The notes under the pieces were generated by a model. The model had not been told where the DNA came from. It saw only the letters and a program-made list of their open reading frames with translations, and did no database searches. A stretch of 64,000 nt of DNA. It comes from Daphnia carinata (Eukaryota; Arthropoda; Branchiopoda; Diplostraca; Daphniidae). The position numbers and the translations under genes were made by a program. The DNA lies in NCBI RefSeq assembly GCF_022539665.2, contig NC_081337.1, positions 4,750,679 to 4,814,678 of the forward strand, given 5' to 3'. Of the stretch, positions 1 to 12,261 are shown in pieces; position 1 is the stretch's first letter, and each line of letters starts with the position of its first letter.

Positions 1-2294
1 CCGTTGGCCTTCCATGGAGCGGTAAGCATCTTTTGCATACCTACGAAAAGATTTTTCATAACAGAATTCTATTAATTGACAGGAAGCACGAGCTGGTTAT
101 TGTGTCCTACTGATGACCATTTACTGGCTCACATCAGCGCTGCCTGTGGCAGTTACTAGTCTTTTACCTATTGTTCTCTTCCCATTGCTGGACATCTTGA
201 GCACATCTGAAGTTTGCGCTCTCTATATTAAGGAGTCCAATATTGTTTTCTTCGGCGGCGTAGTGTTGGCACTAGGCGTCGAACGATCCAATCTGCACAG
301 AAGAATAGCCTTGCGAGTCATCCTTACATTTGGCACGAATCCACGATGGTACAAGCCATTACTAGAAAGCCTTTTGTACCTGCGGGCGTTAACTTTAGGA
401 ATCTCTAAAACAGGTTGATGTTGGGCTTCATGATTGTCAGCATGCTGCTGTCTCTATGGATATCCAATTCTGGAGTGACGGCAATGCTGATTCCCATCGT
501 GGACGCCGTAGTCGATGAGCTGTTTCAAGTAAGGATTGTATTCTCAAACCGTCTATGACATTGACTAGAAACTATATCCATTTGTATGCTTACCAATTTA
601 AGGATTCCAAGGATGTCGAGTTGGGAATGAACTACATGACGTCACATTCCGGCCATTCACCTGTCGCTGTCGTACACGAGAAGGAATTGCCCTCGGAGAG
701 GAGGTGATTTTTCTTTCTTTTTCAATTAAAGTCGCACATAATACGAATTTTGGTTATGTAGCAATGGTCTCAATAGCATCAAGCGGCGGATGAAGGTTCC
801 ATTTTTCATATCCATCAGTTACGCTGCAAGCATTGGCGGAACAGGAACACTGATTGGCTCGGGGGCACCTCTAGCTCTCAAAGGAATTCTAGAAGAGTAA
901 GACCAATAAAATTTTGACAGCACAAACAAAAAAAAAAAGGAACGTGCCATAATAGTAATGAATTACCACAGGTTATACGGGTCTGAAACCGGATTGAGTT
1001 TTGCCACTTGGATGGCCATTGGCGTACCTGTCGCATTCTTCACCACCTTCTTCGCCTGGCTCTGGCTTCAGCTTCTCTTTATGGAGAATTTCAAGTAAGT
1101 CAATCCATGAAAAACCTGCTTAGCAGAATATTGAATTAAAGGCGTTTCAACTTGTGCTCAGGTCAAGTCAAAACGAGGACAGTGGCATGCGGAACAAAAC
1201 TGAAATCAAATCCTCCATTAGAAATCAATACAGAGAGCTCGGACCCATAACCTTCTACGAGAAATCAATCATGTTTCTTTTCGGGCTGCTAATCATATTG
1301 TGGGTCTCGAAGGATCCTCAGTTTATGCCCGGTTGGGAAGACCTGTTCCCGATTGAGTAAGTCCACTCTGCAATCTCTTTTCTTTTTACACGTAAGTAAC
1401 GAACAATGGCACATGTTTGTACAGGCATAAGATTGGAGACGCCACAGTAGCCATTGCTATTGTTCTTCTCGCCTTCGTACTTCCATCTAAACCAAATTTT
1501 TGGTGTTTCACTCGTCCTGGCAAAGGTGAATATAATGTCATTCTATACTTTAGCTAATTGCCATCAAGACATTACCGGCCTGTTGTAACTATCTAGAACC
1601 AAACTCGAGTCCAGCTTTACTCGAATGGAGTTACGTTCAGCAAAGATTTCCATGGAGTGTTCTTCTTCTGTTGGGTGGAGGCTACGCAATCAGCGACGCT
1701 TCTAAAGTCTCTGGATTGTCTATTTTGCTTGCTCATCGTCTATCTGCTTTAGCTGCCTTGCCTTCTTTTGCTGTCATGTTTCTCCTATGTCTACTCGCTT
1801 CAGCCATGACCGAAATAGCCTCGAACGCAGCCGTAGCCTCCATCTTGCTTCCCATCGTGGCACAAATTGTACGAACTTTGCTCACACTTATACGAAGCAC
1901 ATATATAACTATAACAATTATTTCTCTTACAAGGGTGAGGTGACCAATATGAACCCACTTTACCTGATGATTCCAGTCACTATCAGTTGCTGTCACACAT
2001 TCATGTTACCTATTGGGTCGCCGAGCAACGCCATGGTTTTTTCAGCTGGCAAGATGAAACCTGCCGAAATGGTATATTTTTTAAGCCTCTGTTGACTAAA
2101 CTTGTTCTCTTTAATGACTACGTTGTTCATACTTTCAGATTAAAGCTGGAGTAGTTATGAACATCATCAGCATCTTTGTTTTGTGCATCGTTATGGAGAC
2201 TGTAGGAGACGCCGTGTTTGACCTACACGCTCCAGAGTTACCCTTTTGGACTGACGGGGCGCGCACCCAAGCCATTATGATGCGGCCATCTTGA
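1..2294 (+). CDS. SLC13-family sodium-coupled di/tricarboxylate transporter (INDY-like), 5' partial
   Basis: Sodium-coupled uptake of citrate/succinate-type anions across the plasma membrane is the known role of SLC13/INDY proteins. Eleven exons join in phase: 1-21, 83-348, 414-528, 603-703, 762-896, 972-1094, 1162-1356, 1425-1525, 1597-1868, 1934-2071 and 2139-2294, giving 540 residues. The start lies before the window; the family is usually about 570-600 residues, so perhaps 30-60 are missing. Family signatures visible are YWLTSALPVAVTSLLPIVLFP, VFFGGVVLALGVE, LRVILTFGTNPRWLMLGFM (W split across an intron), WISNSGVTAMLIPI, GGTGTLIGSG, and a late IPVTISCCHTFMLPIGSPSNA. The two Ser-Asn-Thr signature positions read SNS (about 463-471) and SNA (about 1820). 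No frame break was seen. The subfamily substrate cannot be decided by eye. Confidence 0.9.
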
Positions 2295-2827
2295 AAACAG
2301 CAAAGATTATAGATGGAGCGTTGTTTAAAATTATTTCCGTCCAGTTCACAAGCCCTAAGTTGCCGAATCTCTATTCCTGTATAGTTAACGAATTTCTACA
2401 TGAAGTGATTGTATCATATATTTTCATATCTGACCCAATGTGATAGCGAAGTTATGAAGCCATCCTTCGGAATACTTCCAAAAACCAGTTTTTTTTTGCA
2501 AGTGTTTGATTTTTCCTTTTGATGTTCAAAAGCCTTATGGGAATCTGAAAAAGAAAATGGTTTAGTAAATCTTATTTTGTTTTTTGTTTTTTTTATCACC
2601 GTCTATAATTAAATTAAAAATATGATTTTGACAGATATGGTGCATATGCCTAATTTGGCAACACCGTCGCAGACTACACGGTGAAAATTAACTAGGCAAT
2701 AGAAGAACTTCCATGAGCTGAATCACTTTGACAGTTGGGATCCTCAAATTCTATTTGTTTTGACTCTGCTTAAGTATTGGTCTAGTAATTACAGTGTGGA
2801 GAAATTTTCCTCTCTTTCGATTAAAAT
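2295..2827. other. Intergenic spacer SLC13 - EMC2
   Basis: AT-rich spacer of 533 bases between two genes on the same strand. It should contain the SLC13 3' end and the EMC2 promoter, but no clear TATA box or initiator was recognised. Poly-T stretches near 2490 and 2580-2595 are the only repeats. Confidence 0.6.
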
Positions 2828-4037
2828 ATGGAAAAGCAGTCTAAACATTGGGAAGGTAAAATAAGTTTGTACTCACGAATCTTTTCGCCGGCCGTCTCCA
2901 TGTAGCATTTACCATTTTATCTTTAATTTCCAGATGTCCGTGACTTGTTCAGAAGCTGGAGGGAAGAGAACTGTCGGCAGAGTGAAGACGTAGTCGATCT
3001 ATGGAAAGAGGTATTGGCAAATCACTTTAGTAAACTAGGTGATGAAGGTTGGCTTGTTTTGGAGCAAGTCTTTATTGCAGCACTGGACTGCCACAGTATG
3101 GAAGTAGCAAACTTTTGTCTTTCAAAGTTGAATCAAGAGTTTCCTGATAGCATGAGGGTTAAAAGGCTCAAAGCAATGAAATATGAAGCTTTAGAAAGGT
3201 ACAAATGTTTACATAATATCAAGATTTCATCTCCTTCATCAATATTTTTTCGTCAGGTATGAGGATGCTTTGGATATCCTCGAGCTAATCATTAAGAAAG
3301 ATGAAACTAATGCTGCCCCACGTAAACGCAAAGTTACAATCTACAAGTCCCAGGGAATGATAATCGAGGCCATAAAAGAATTGACCGATTACCTTAGAAT
3401 GTAGGTTATCTTAATCTGATTCTTTAGGGAAAAAAGTGAATTTATAAAGTTTTTTTTTTTTTTTTTTTTTTACCTAGCTTCATGGCTGACCAGGAGGCAT
3501 GGATGGAATTGTCTGATCTTTACATCAGCCAACAGGAATGGAACAAAGCTGCATTTTGTGTTGAGGAATTGATACTACACAGTCCTTTCAACCATTTGTA
3601 CCTTCAAAGATATGCAGAAATCAAGTATACTCAGGTATTATTACATAGCTTTTTTTGCTGGATATACCTTTTCTTAAGTATCCATTTTTGTAATAGGGAG
3701 GTTATGAAAATTTAGAAGTTGCTAGATCTTATTACGCCCAAGCTGCCAAATTAAATCCAAACAATGTTCGAGCACTTTACGGTCTCTTGCTTGTAAGTAT
3801 TTAACAACAATTTGTGATATGAATTAGTTACTGACCTTCATTACCATTTAGACCTCTGTTCATATGGCATCCAACTCAAAATGCCCTTCTCAAAAGAAGA
3901 AAGAAAGCATCAAATTGAGTGAATGGGCGACGAATCAATTGTCTCAACTTCAAAGTTCGAACGACAGCAAACTATTTTCATCCCAGATTCTTGAAGGCAT
4001 GGGCAACCTGCAGATTGGCAATGATTCAAAAAATTAA
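2828..4037 (+). CDS. EMC2: ER membrane protein complex subunit 2 (EMC2/TTC35)
   Basis: EMC2 is the cytosolic TPR scaffold of the ER membrane protein complex, which inserts tail-anchored and multipass proteins into the ER. Six exons join in phase: 2828-2855, 2934-3198, 3257-3400, 3478-3634, 3697-3792 and 3852-4037, giving 291 residues, close to the usual size of about 297. The start ATG at 2828 is the first in frame and encodes [20 protein letters not shown]. Diagnostic stretches are [66 protein letters not shown] and [20 protein letters not shown]. The TPR helices cover most of the length. Intron 3 ends in a long T tract before the acceptor. No defects seen. Confidence 0.93.
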
Positions 4038-4958
4038 CCTAAAAAAAAATAATCTGTTTAGCAAAATTGGTCCAAGAATTTCACTTGGGATTGTTTTTTT
4101 AGCCGTGTCCCTCCATTTTTGGTTTTCTTGTGTTCCGAGTCAACTCGCTTGTCCCTAATTGGTTAAAATATATTTTAGATAGAAGTTTTCACCATTGAAA
4201 ATGCACCCGGCTGTATGGAATATTCGTCCAAGAAAGCATCCAAGTTCTCAACAATTTTCGTCACGCACCATTTCGCTTTCATCGTCATTGTTTTTCAGAG
4301 AAAACGGATTCCCTTTTGAGGTGAAGGTTAGCGGTGGTAGGGCCTGCCTACCTCAGTTTGAATTACGTCTGTCTCAATCTCTACGTAACAACGCCCTTGA
4401 TTTTAAAAATTCCGGACACGAGGTGTGAAGTGAAACTGATCAATCATGGCGAAACCGAAGTTCACCTTGCATCACGGGGGGATTTCCGCACATTCCAGAG
4501 GGCAAACACTCTTCATTGTGTTCGGTCATCGAACGACCGGAAACCCACCGGGCCCTAAGACGGCCAAAGAAAAAGAGATTTGCATGAATAAGAATAGTCA
4601 AGGCTGTGGGCGACCTTGATGACGAAGCATAAAAAGGAAATACGCAACGGGCGTGAGCTGGGCGGTTTTACTTCATCGGGACCACAATGGACGGAAGGAG
4701 AGGCGGGCTAACAGGATGCATCTGCACGGGCTAGCGCGTTAAATCAGCAGAACGTCAAGACACGAATCTTCAGTTGTTTGCACGCAGTGGGATACGTCAG
4801 AGTTCTTCTGAAATTGTCTTTTTGTTTCAGTTGTTCTACTGAAACAACGGGCTAACGGAGTTCTTTTGCCGGAATCGTTTAAGCGAAACGTTTTTCAACG
4901 TTTGAAATCAGTGCAAGTTGACTAACGTACAGCAGTTTGATCCATCATTGTTGCAAAA
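4038..4958. other. Intergenic / 5' region of the astakine-like gene
   Basis: A 920-base stretch with no convincing coding sequence; the ORFs in it are short and overlap in several frames. The astakine 5' UTR and promoter must lie here. A TATA-like CATAAAAAG sits near 4628, about 330 bases before the ATG. Several TCAG initiator-like motifs follow, but no single pair is convincing. Confidence 0.4.
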
Positions 4959-5471
4959 ATGCTGAAAGAGTGCAGTTTACTGTTTGTTTGGTGGACGACA
5001 TTAGCGCTGACAGCTACCCTACAGCCGCTTCCCAGCCACGTAGCGACGGGCGATTGCCGATCCAGTGAAGACTGTGGGCCGTCCAGTTGCTGCCTACTCG
5101 GTAATCACTGTTTGCTTACACTCTAAACTAAATTAGCAATTAATTAAAAAAAAATAATAATAAAATAGGGATGATGCGGTACAGTACGCCTTGGTGCGCC
5201 CCATTACTGAAATTGGGCGACGAATGCCGACCGTCCAGCCATCAGATAATAAATAGAACATTGTCTTACCCAGGAGGCCTTGAAATCTTCCTTAAAGATG
5301 CTCATCAGGTTTGAATTTCATTGACATGTTGCCAATTAGAAACCAACCAAAAATTTCTCTTTTTTTAAAACCAAGGTTTTGTGTCCGTGTGACGCCAATG
5401 AAGGACTCGTTTGCAGCCCACTCAAAGGGACGTGCGTCTACGATGTCGTCAATGATATTCCTCCACTCTAA
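4959..5471 (+). CDS. Astakine-like secreted prokineticin-domain cytokine
   Basis: Astakines are arthropod prokineticin-domain cytokines known in crustaceans for promoting blood-cell formation. Three exons (4959-5100, 5169-5308, 5376-5471) splice to 125 residues. Residues 1 to about 20 form a hydrophobic signal peptide (LLFVWWTTLALTA). The mature part has ten cysteines in a prokineticin-like order: DCRSSEDC, SSCCLLGMMRYSTPWC, DEC, then VLCPCDANEGLVC and GTC. LSYPGGLEIFL before the third exon matches the astakine middle segment. The vertebrate N-terminal AVIT motif is absent, as expected for astakines. The stop is 130 bases from the 3' end of the convergent RRP12 gene. Family assignment rests on cysteine order and remembered motifs; the receptor and function here are inferred. 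Confidence 0.82.
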
Positions 5472-5538
5472 GACTATTAACCTGATTCGTTTTTGTTGGA
5501 TGTCTCTTCGAATTCTTTCACGTTGTTCCGCCTTTAAA

Positions 5539-5544
5539 AATAAA
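5539..5544 (+). terminator. Polyadenylation signal AATAAA of the astakine-like gene
   Basis: Canonical AATAAA 68 bases after the astakine stop codon, on the same strand and before the end of the convergent RRP12 coding region. Confidence 0.6.
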
Positions 5545-5600
5545 CCGTAAACTGGAGAAATTTGATATATTTACCATTCACAAGCGGGAATAACGTAATT

Positions 5601-8600
5601 TTAATCTGCCTTCTTGGTTTGATGGTTTTTACCCCGGATTTTCGTGCCGACCGATGCTCCTTTGCGAGCTGCCTGTACCAAACCTTTAAACTGGCCGCTC
5701 ATCTTGGCTTTTTTCCTTTTGTTGAGTGCGTTCCGACTCAGCGGCACGTAAGCAAATGGATCGGGTTGACCTTTACGTTTGACATCTCCACGCGCCTTGG
5801 AGCTACGGAACTCGGCTCCGTAATCCACCGGTTTCACTTTTTCTTGGCTCTGTTTAGCTCTCTGTTTGGTGGTCAGTTTCTGAACGGTCCGCTTGGCCGA
5901 CGGTTTGGCCGCAATGGCAACAGGTCGATGGATACCAGATCCACCCGCTTGATACTTGAACGAAGGCTCATCTTCATCGTCATTGATCGATTCACGATCG
6001 TCCTTCTTGCGTTTACGGTCCACTTCCATTTTGTCCAATGCTCGACTCAGGCCGACGTCAGATTCTTGTGAAGTATCGGACGAGTCCCCAGCTTCGTCGA
6101 TAATCATCCGGCCGTCTGGGGCCGTTTTGAAGATGCTTTCCTTCTTCTTTTTCTTTTCAACGTCAAACTGTCCTGGCATGGAACGCGCAGGATTGGTTGC
6201 TGAAACCTTCCTCGCTGCAGCTGGGTCCAAAAAATCAACAATGGATCCTTCCTCCTCTTGAATCCACGTCTTGGGCATTTTCTTTTTAACATCTTTGTCC
6301 TCTTCTTCATCCTCGAGATCACTGTCGCTATCGGCCAAAACGTGTTCCATCGTCTTGGGCTGGGTGGCCATTTCAGTCTCGTCCTCGTCATCTTCTTCAT
6401 CATTTCCTTCCGCTTTCCGCTCTTCTTTCTGTTTCTTTTTACGAGCTTCTATTTTGCGGATGTTATTCAAACGTTTGAGGAGGACAACGTCATCTTCCGG
6501 GACGAGTTTCACGACTAAATCAGCTCCGCACTTGCGAATCAATCGGATGAAAATATCACGTGTTTTGATGAGAAAGACGCGTTTGAGCTCTTCATCCATT
6601 TCGCTCAGGCTGTCCATCAATCGCTTCAAATACAAAGGTAATCGCTGCGAATGGACGGTGACGGTAAACATGCGGATGAAAACCAGACAAGTTAAGACGA
6701 CGTCGCGATTTTCCGTCACCAACAAGGCACAAATGCGTTCCAGGACAGTGTCGATCAGTTCTTCCGTGCAATTCGAGGCAAATTCATGGACGACATAGGT
6801 GACGGATGTGACAGCAGCGGCCACATGGACGTCATCATCGCTGCCCATGCCCTTCATCAGTTTGGTAATGTAATCTTTCACTGCCACTTGCGGATCTGCG
6901 GACCATTTCTGGAGGACTCGTCCGACATCGATGAGCAGCGCAAAGGCAGCGCCTTTGACCTTTTCGCCCACTCCTTTGACGGCCAGTGCTGCCTCTGAAG
7001 CCGATGCGGCCAAGAAACGTCGATTGGGGGCAGTTGGTGGCTGTTCGGCCAGCAGGGCAACCAAGCGCGACAGGGTGCGCAACCTCGACGCTTTGCTGGG
7101 CGCCTTGACGATGTCTCTCGAGGTGGTAAAGAGTTTAACGATGCGATTCAAACTGGCACGGACGTGACGGCCACAGTCGCTGGCCTCATCGGCGCCGACA
7201 ATTTCCTCGACAATGCGATAAGCTTTCTTCTGAGGTTTGGCTTCACTTCCCATTATCCAAGGCAGACAAAGCTGTACAAAGCTTTCTACACGGTCCTGAT
7301 CCTGGTAGACCACCAAGGCTCTCAACAAGGCCAGCACAGAGTCCCAGATGAAGAGGTTCTCTTCCGCCACAGCCTTATCCTCCTAATCAACACATTAATT
7401 TAATTATATTGCATGAAAAAAAAAAAAAAAAAAGGTTTATAACATTTACCGATTTCAAACTGGCAGATGCTGTCGTCATTTTCTCCTTGGCTTTATCAAA
7501 GAGAGAGTGAACAAGTTCAATGTCAGCTACCTGTAGGTAGTACGTCACCGTCTGGAACACTGACTCACGTTGCGACTCTTCCTCATCCGTGGTCGATTTG
7601 GTTGTAAACAAATTAAAGAGTAAAGGTATAAAATTCTTGGCGTAGCGTGACACTTCCATCCGAATTTTTTCATCCGTTTTTGAATGGATAATGAGCTGAC
7701 GAAGGGCAGCCATGACCTCCATACGGATGTCGGGGCGTTCGGTTAGGGCGTGTCCCAACAACTTGGCGATCTTTTTGAACGCTACGTCGACATCCGTCGG
7801 GCACTTGCAAAAGCCGGGCAACAGGGCCCACATTTGCCGCTGGAGGAGGTCGAATACCCGGAATCCTACGCGATCCTCTTCTTCTTTGCATTTGGGGATT
7901 CTTGAATGACACGTTTGCGCCAACGGTAAGAAATATTCGATGAAAAATCCTAGTTCCGTGTTCTGAATGTTTTCACGCAAAATCGGCAAGAGCCAACTGT
8001 AGGGGAATTCGTACGAGTCCTTTTCACGGCCAGTAATGCCCAAAGGGATGCATTTCAAGAGGAATCGCGGTCCGCAAACTCGAACAGCTTTACCTATAGC
8101 AAAATCCACTTCGGCCTCGTGTGGAAAGCGTGGAGAGACACGCAAACTAGCCAGTGATTTAATTAAACTTTTTGACTACGTCCGGCCGTGTTTTGCCCAC
8201 ACCTTCGATCAATGTGGTACATAAATGGATGACGTACTTCCAGGCGTTAACAGTTTGATAGCCGAGACTTTGTTCGATGCTTCGAGTGATTTTCTCAGCG
8301 ACCGATGTGACTGCGGCAACGTTTTCTGGCTGATCAAAGGCCGGTTCCAAGCACTGGCTGATCAATGATGCCAACGACGGAGTGACTGACATCACTACTG
8401 GCATTTTATCGCTGGACCAGAGGGCGGTGGCCACGCTGAAGAAGCGGGGAAGATGCCCTACACAGAGGAGTGAGTCCAGCCGGCCGAGGTTTAGAACAGC
8501 TTGCGACATGACACTCAGCCATCCGCGTAGAGGTTGCGTGTCGTTGGCCGAGGGTTGATAGTCGTAAAGAGCCGTGACGAGACGAGCATTCAGATCTGCT

Positions 8601-9948
8601 GATAACGTGATGGGCCTTGGCCGGCAGACGAACATGCTGTGGAAGCACTGCATGGCGCATGACGAGACGAGTACGTTGTTCAACGTCATCAGTTTGAGCA
8701 GCGATTCGCACAAGGGCTTCACTTCGCTTTGTGGTAATACAGCTAGAATTTCTTTTAGTAAGTTCAAGAGATGAAGCAGAGGCGAAGGTTCGCTGCCGTA
8801 TCCGTGTTCTTCTATGAATGTTAAACAATATTTGCCTGTGCGCGCTGCGATTGGGTGCAATACAGGAGCGTTTTCGTCTTGAACTAGAAAGGTACTGCCT
8901 TTGAGAATGGAACTACGGAGAAAAGCGAATGAAATAAGTATTCAACTTATCAAAATGTGCAAAAAGATGAACTACCAAATGGCGTGTTGAGCGGCTTTGC
9001 GGACTTGTGGTTTGGGACTGGCCACAAATGTTAACAATGCGTCATAGATCTGTAATGTGGACGAATTGGACCAGGCCGAAGCATCTTGATTTCGCAGAAG
9101 AACACCCAGACAACCGATCAGCGAGCGTACTAAAAGGCTGTTGTCACTTTCAATGTAACGGCCAAGCAAATCGAGCAGACTTTTTGCTGACGTTGAGAAT
9201 TTGGCTTTGAGAACGTTGGCTGGGACTCGCTTGATAACCATCCCCAAAAGAGCAAGGGTGGCGCCAAGCGAGTCCTCGCTAGTCTCTGCCACTTCTAGCG
9301 TCGTCATCAGAACAGCAAAGTATTCCGTGTCAGTTTCTTTGCCTCCTTGTTGCTTAATGACTTCAGACACAGCTATAAAACACAAACTATTGTGAGGAAT
9401 GTGTTCAGTTGTAACGTGTGGGACGGTGTACCTGCGAGGACAGCCAACATTTCTCTGTGTAGGGCAGACGTAGGTGTAAAACCTCTATGTAATTTATTGA
9501 ATGACACATTGCTGCAGTTGGAAAAACCTGTGGCAAATGTCTTGACTGAACTGCTGGAGCGAAATGTGCGCCCAGAAATGACGGAATAGGTTTCGTCATC
9601 CTCAAAATCTCCCTGGCACACGGACGGTGGAGAGGTTATGACTTCAACAGCAGCACTGGGATCATCGGTCTGCAAAAGGCATGATTTTTATCAAAAATTT
9701 AACTAGACAGCTATTACGGATACCTTGAAAGCTTCTGACGCATAAGTGTGTTGCTTCAATGCCTCCTCAGTTAAACCACTTTTTTGTGTAGGGCCAGCAG
9801 GCGGACCGAACAAAAACGGCTGAAAGAACCTGGTTTTGGCCACCTCACGATGTTTCTTGGTTGACGGATTTGAGCTACTACTCTGTCCTTTTGCCCATCG
9901 TTTCCCTTTATTTCCTGGTCCCTTTATACGCGTTTTTAACTTCCCCAT
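5601..9948 (-). CDS. RRP12: RRP12-like ribosomal RNA processing protein
   Basis: RRP12 is a HEAT-repeat nucleolar factor needed for maturation and export of pre-ribosomal subunits. Five exons on the minus strand: 9948-9724, 9669-9432, 9372-8976, 8912-7450 and 7382-5601, about 1,367 residues against roughly 1,300 in animals. The basic N-terminus begins MGKLKTRIKG. The NUC173-type middle includes RVSPRFPHEAEVDFAIG, SWLLPILRENIQNTELGFF and MWALLPGFC. An acidic and lysine-rich region (EEDDEDETE, DSDSDLEDEEEDKD) follows, and the tail DPFAYVPLSRNALNKRKKAKMSGQ is the conserved C-terminus. Exon 4 contains one apparent frameshift: near 8169-8173 a run of five T (AAAAA on the coding strand) puts the frame one base out, and removing one base restores VVKSLIKSLASLRVSPRFP. 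The start ATG at 9948 is the first in frame. Confidence 0.9.
8169..8173 (-). other. Apparent +1 frameshift in RRP12 exon 4
   Basis: The upstream frame ends VGKTRPDVVKKFN-stop, while the downstream frame reads KSLASLRVSPRFPHEA. The two overlap with no room for an intron, and their homologues are contiguous in RRP12. One extra base in this five-base homopolymer explains it. A base-calling error is the simplest cause; a real null allele is the alternative. Confidence 0.7.
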
Positions 9949-10013
9949 CCTTCCTGATTTTTTAAAAAGCACGTCAATATAAGACGTGCAATTTTATCGG
10001 TCGTTAGAGGGTC

Positions 10014-10046
<33 letters not shown>

Positions 10047-11690
10047 ACTATCAATTCAGGTAATCAACTTCCACGTGTTTCGCTCCCACACTTTCTTGGG
10101 AACGTTTTGGAATTTTTCGTCTGCAAGAGTTAACAACGTTGCCTATTTCATAAATGGGAAAAACAAAATAAATCACAAAAATAGAAAAATCAAAATGTTT
10201 TAGAGCCACATCAAAGTGATTGGCACAATAAAACCAGTTGCTGCTGGCGTGAATCGATCGGTTTTTTTTACTTTAAGATCGTCTTTTTACAAGCGCTATC
10301 GGGTTGTACGTGTCACGCAGACAGCGTTTCAAATGTCATTGTTTTTCTGTTCCGATCGATTCCCATCTACAGCATGATATCTTATATTAAAGTATAACGT
10401 CTATTCTTTAGCTGTTGACTGCCTAACTTCTGGCTACTAGTTTTGACGGCCGGATATGATCACGTATTTTTTTTTTTTCTCTCTGCTCGAGACATAAAAG
10501 CAAGTTGGACGAGGGCTACAGTGTACGCACCCCGTGTGCCGATATCTTATAAAGGGACAGTAATGAAGAATGTTGGACAGGGAAAAAAAAATCTTTGTGT
10601 CTTCAATCAACGGAAACGATCTCTCGGAGTCATGACCAACATGAAAGGACGAAAGAAAAAAACAAGTCATATTCCTGGTATGAAATGAATGACACCTAAT
10701 GACACACACACAAAAAAAAGTGAGTCTCCAAATGATTGCGCGTTTTTATTGCCACTATGACCTTGCATCAAAACCTGTACGCAGAGGTATAAAGAAGATG
10801 AAGTTGATGTTGGTGTCAAGTTGTGTTTGTATTTCCAAGTAAAACTGAGATCGACCTCACGTATTTTTGGCGATACGAGACGAACGCCGAGTTCCTAGGA
10901 GAGACCAATCATGAAATGACGCTGAAAAGAAGCTTACTTATCTCCTACACTCGTGTATCATCGTTACGTACTCGTTGTGACTATTGTACTCCTTTTCTCG
11001 ACTCGAAAAACGCTCAGTATAAGACATCGAGCTACAAGTCAAAGCTGGGGTTCATTAACAGCTTTCGGCTGTCCAGTTTTCCGAGATTACACGTCTGTAC
11101 GAAGGATTACTTTGTAATCACGCGGGAAAAAGACGCCTTGGCGTGACTGGTTATTTCCTTTTTGGATATGTACAATTAGCGTCAAACGAGCGTTGACAAG
11201 CTTCTTTTCACAACACCTTTTCTGTAGAAACAATTTGTCTATAAAAAAACACAAACAAAAAAAAAAAAAAACAGGGGGTGCGATTGAAGTCAAGTGCAAA
11301 TAGAGTTTTCGATTGGTTGGCCATGCAGACAATGTACAACAGCTGTTGAGACATCATGGCGTGTGTGTGTGTGTGTATGACAACAGCCAACCGCAAAATA
11401 CGAGTCAACTGTTTCGAACTCGATTTGACGAGATGTGTTGGACGATCGTTCACGTACAACAAAGTTCATTTGCGAATGGAGCCGTCGGATGAGTGTCACA
11501 CGCTACTTCAACATCCTTGTTTGCAATTAAACGACTACGGTTCACAAAGGAGTTTGACAGTAAGTCTTTAAATCGTCAAAGAATCACCAGCGTTCAAATA
11601 AAATTAGACTTAAAATGTTGAAAGGCAACAGGTCATTGCAACCGGATCGTTTTAGATGACGGCTGTGCGAACGTCACGACGCAAGACGAA
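9949..11690. other. Non-coding stretch upstream of RRP12
   Basis: Holds the RRP12 5' flank. A T-tract/A-tract pair near 10012-10044 could form a hairpin. TATAAA-like motifs occur near 10548 and 10788, and a GT donor-like site (GTAAGT) near 11559 is followed by an acceptor-like TTTTAG just before 11655. These might belong to a 5' UTR of the small ORF at 11691. No conserved protein was recognised. Confidence 0.35.
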
Positions 11691-11885
11691 ATGACGTCGG
11701 CAAACGTTGATCCAACGAACATTGGCCGGAAGTCATCGGAACAGAGCAAAGTGCCGACTGGTGATACGCAAACCAACAACGATGCGGAATCGATCGTCAA
11801 GTTGCGTTTGTTCTTTGCTACGGCAGCACTTTGGATCGTTTGGCTCCTCGTCTACGTCATCCTCTCCCATTGGCACTTTATTTAA
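11691..11885 (+). CDS. Possible small tail-anchored membrane protein, 64 residues
   Basis: ATG at 11691 opens a 64-codon frame. Its first 37 residues are polar (MTSANVDPTN...AESIVKL), followed by one hydrophobic helix (LFFATAALWIVWLLVYVIL) and the tail SHWHFI, the layout of a tail-anchored micropeptide. A splice-acceptor-like TTTTAG lies about 35 bases upstream, and a donor-like GTAAGT lies about 100 bases before that, so the ATG could sit in a second exon. A short out-of-frame ATG precedes it. No family is recognised and nothing proves translation. Confidence 0.3.
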   Translation: MTSANVDPTNIGRKSSEQSKVPTGDTQTNNDAESIVKLRLFFATAALWIVWLLVYVILSHWHFI

Positions 11886-12261
11886 GCCATCATTTCTGCG
11901 CTGCAACAATCATTGCCTTTGCACATTTCTAGCCAGTAAACAGACGGAGAAAGAAAAGCCCCCAAAAAAAAAAAAAGAAAGGAGTATTGATGGTTTGTAA
12001 TGTGCAAAAATTCTTCAGCGAAACCAATTCGACAATGAAGCGGAATTTAATACGAAAAAAAAAAAAAAAAAAACGGGAGTTTGAAGCCGACAAAGAGGGT
12101 GAGAAAAATGCCTTTAAACAATCACACATCAATTAAGAAGAAAAAAAAAAATTTGACTAGACCAAATAGACGGGGCTTTAGAAATAGAGAAGAAAATTGA
12201 CTTGTTCAAACAAAAACGGATACAACATACACGTTTAAAGACAAATGATGACGCTCATCCT

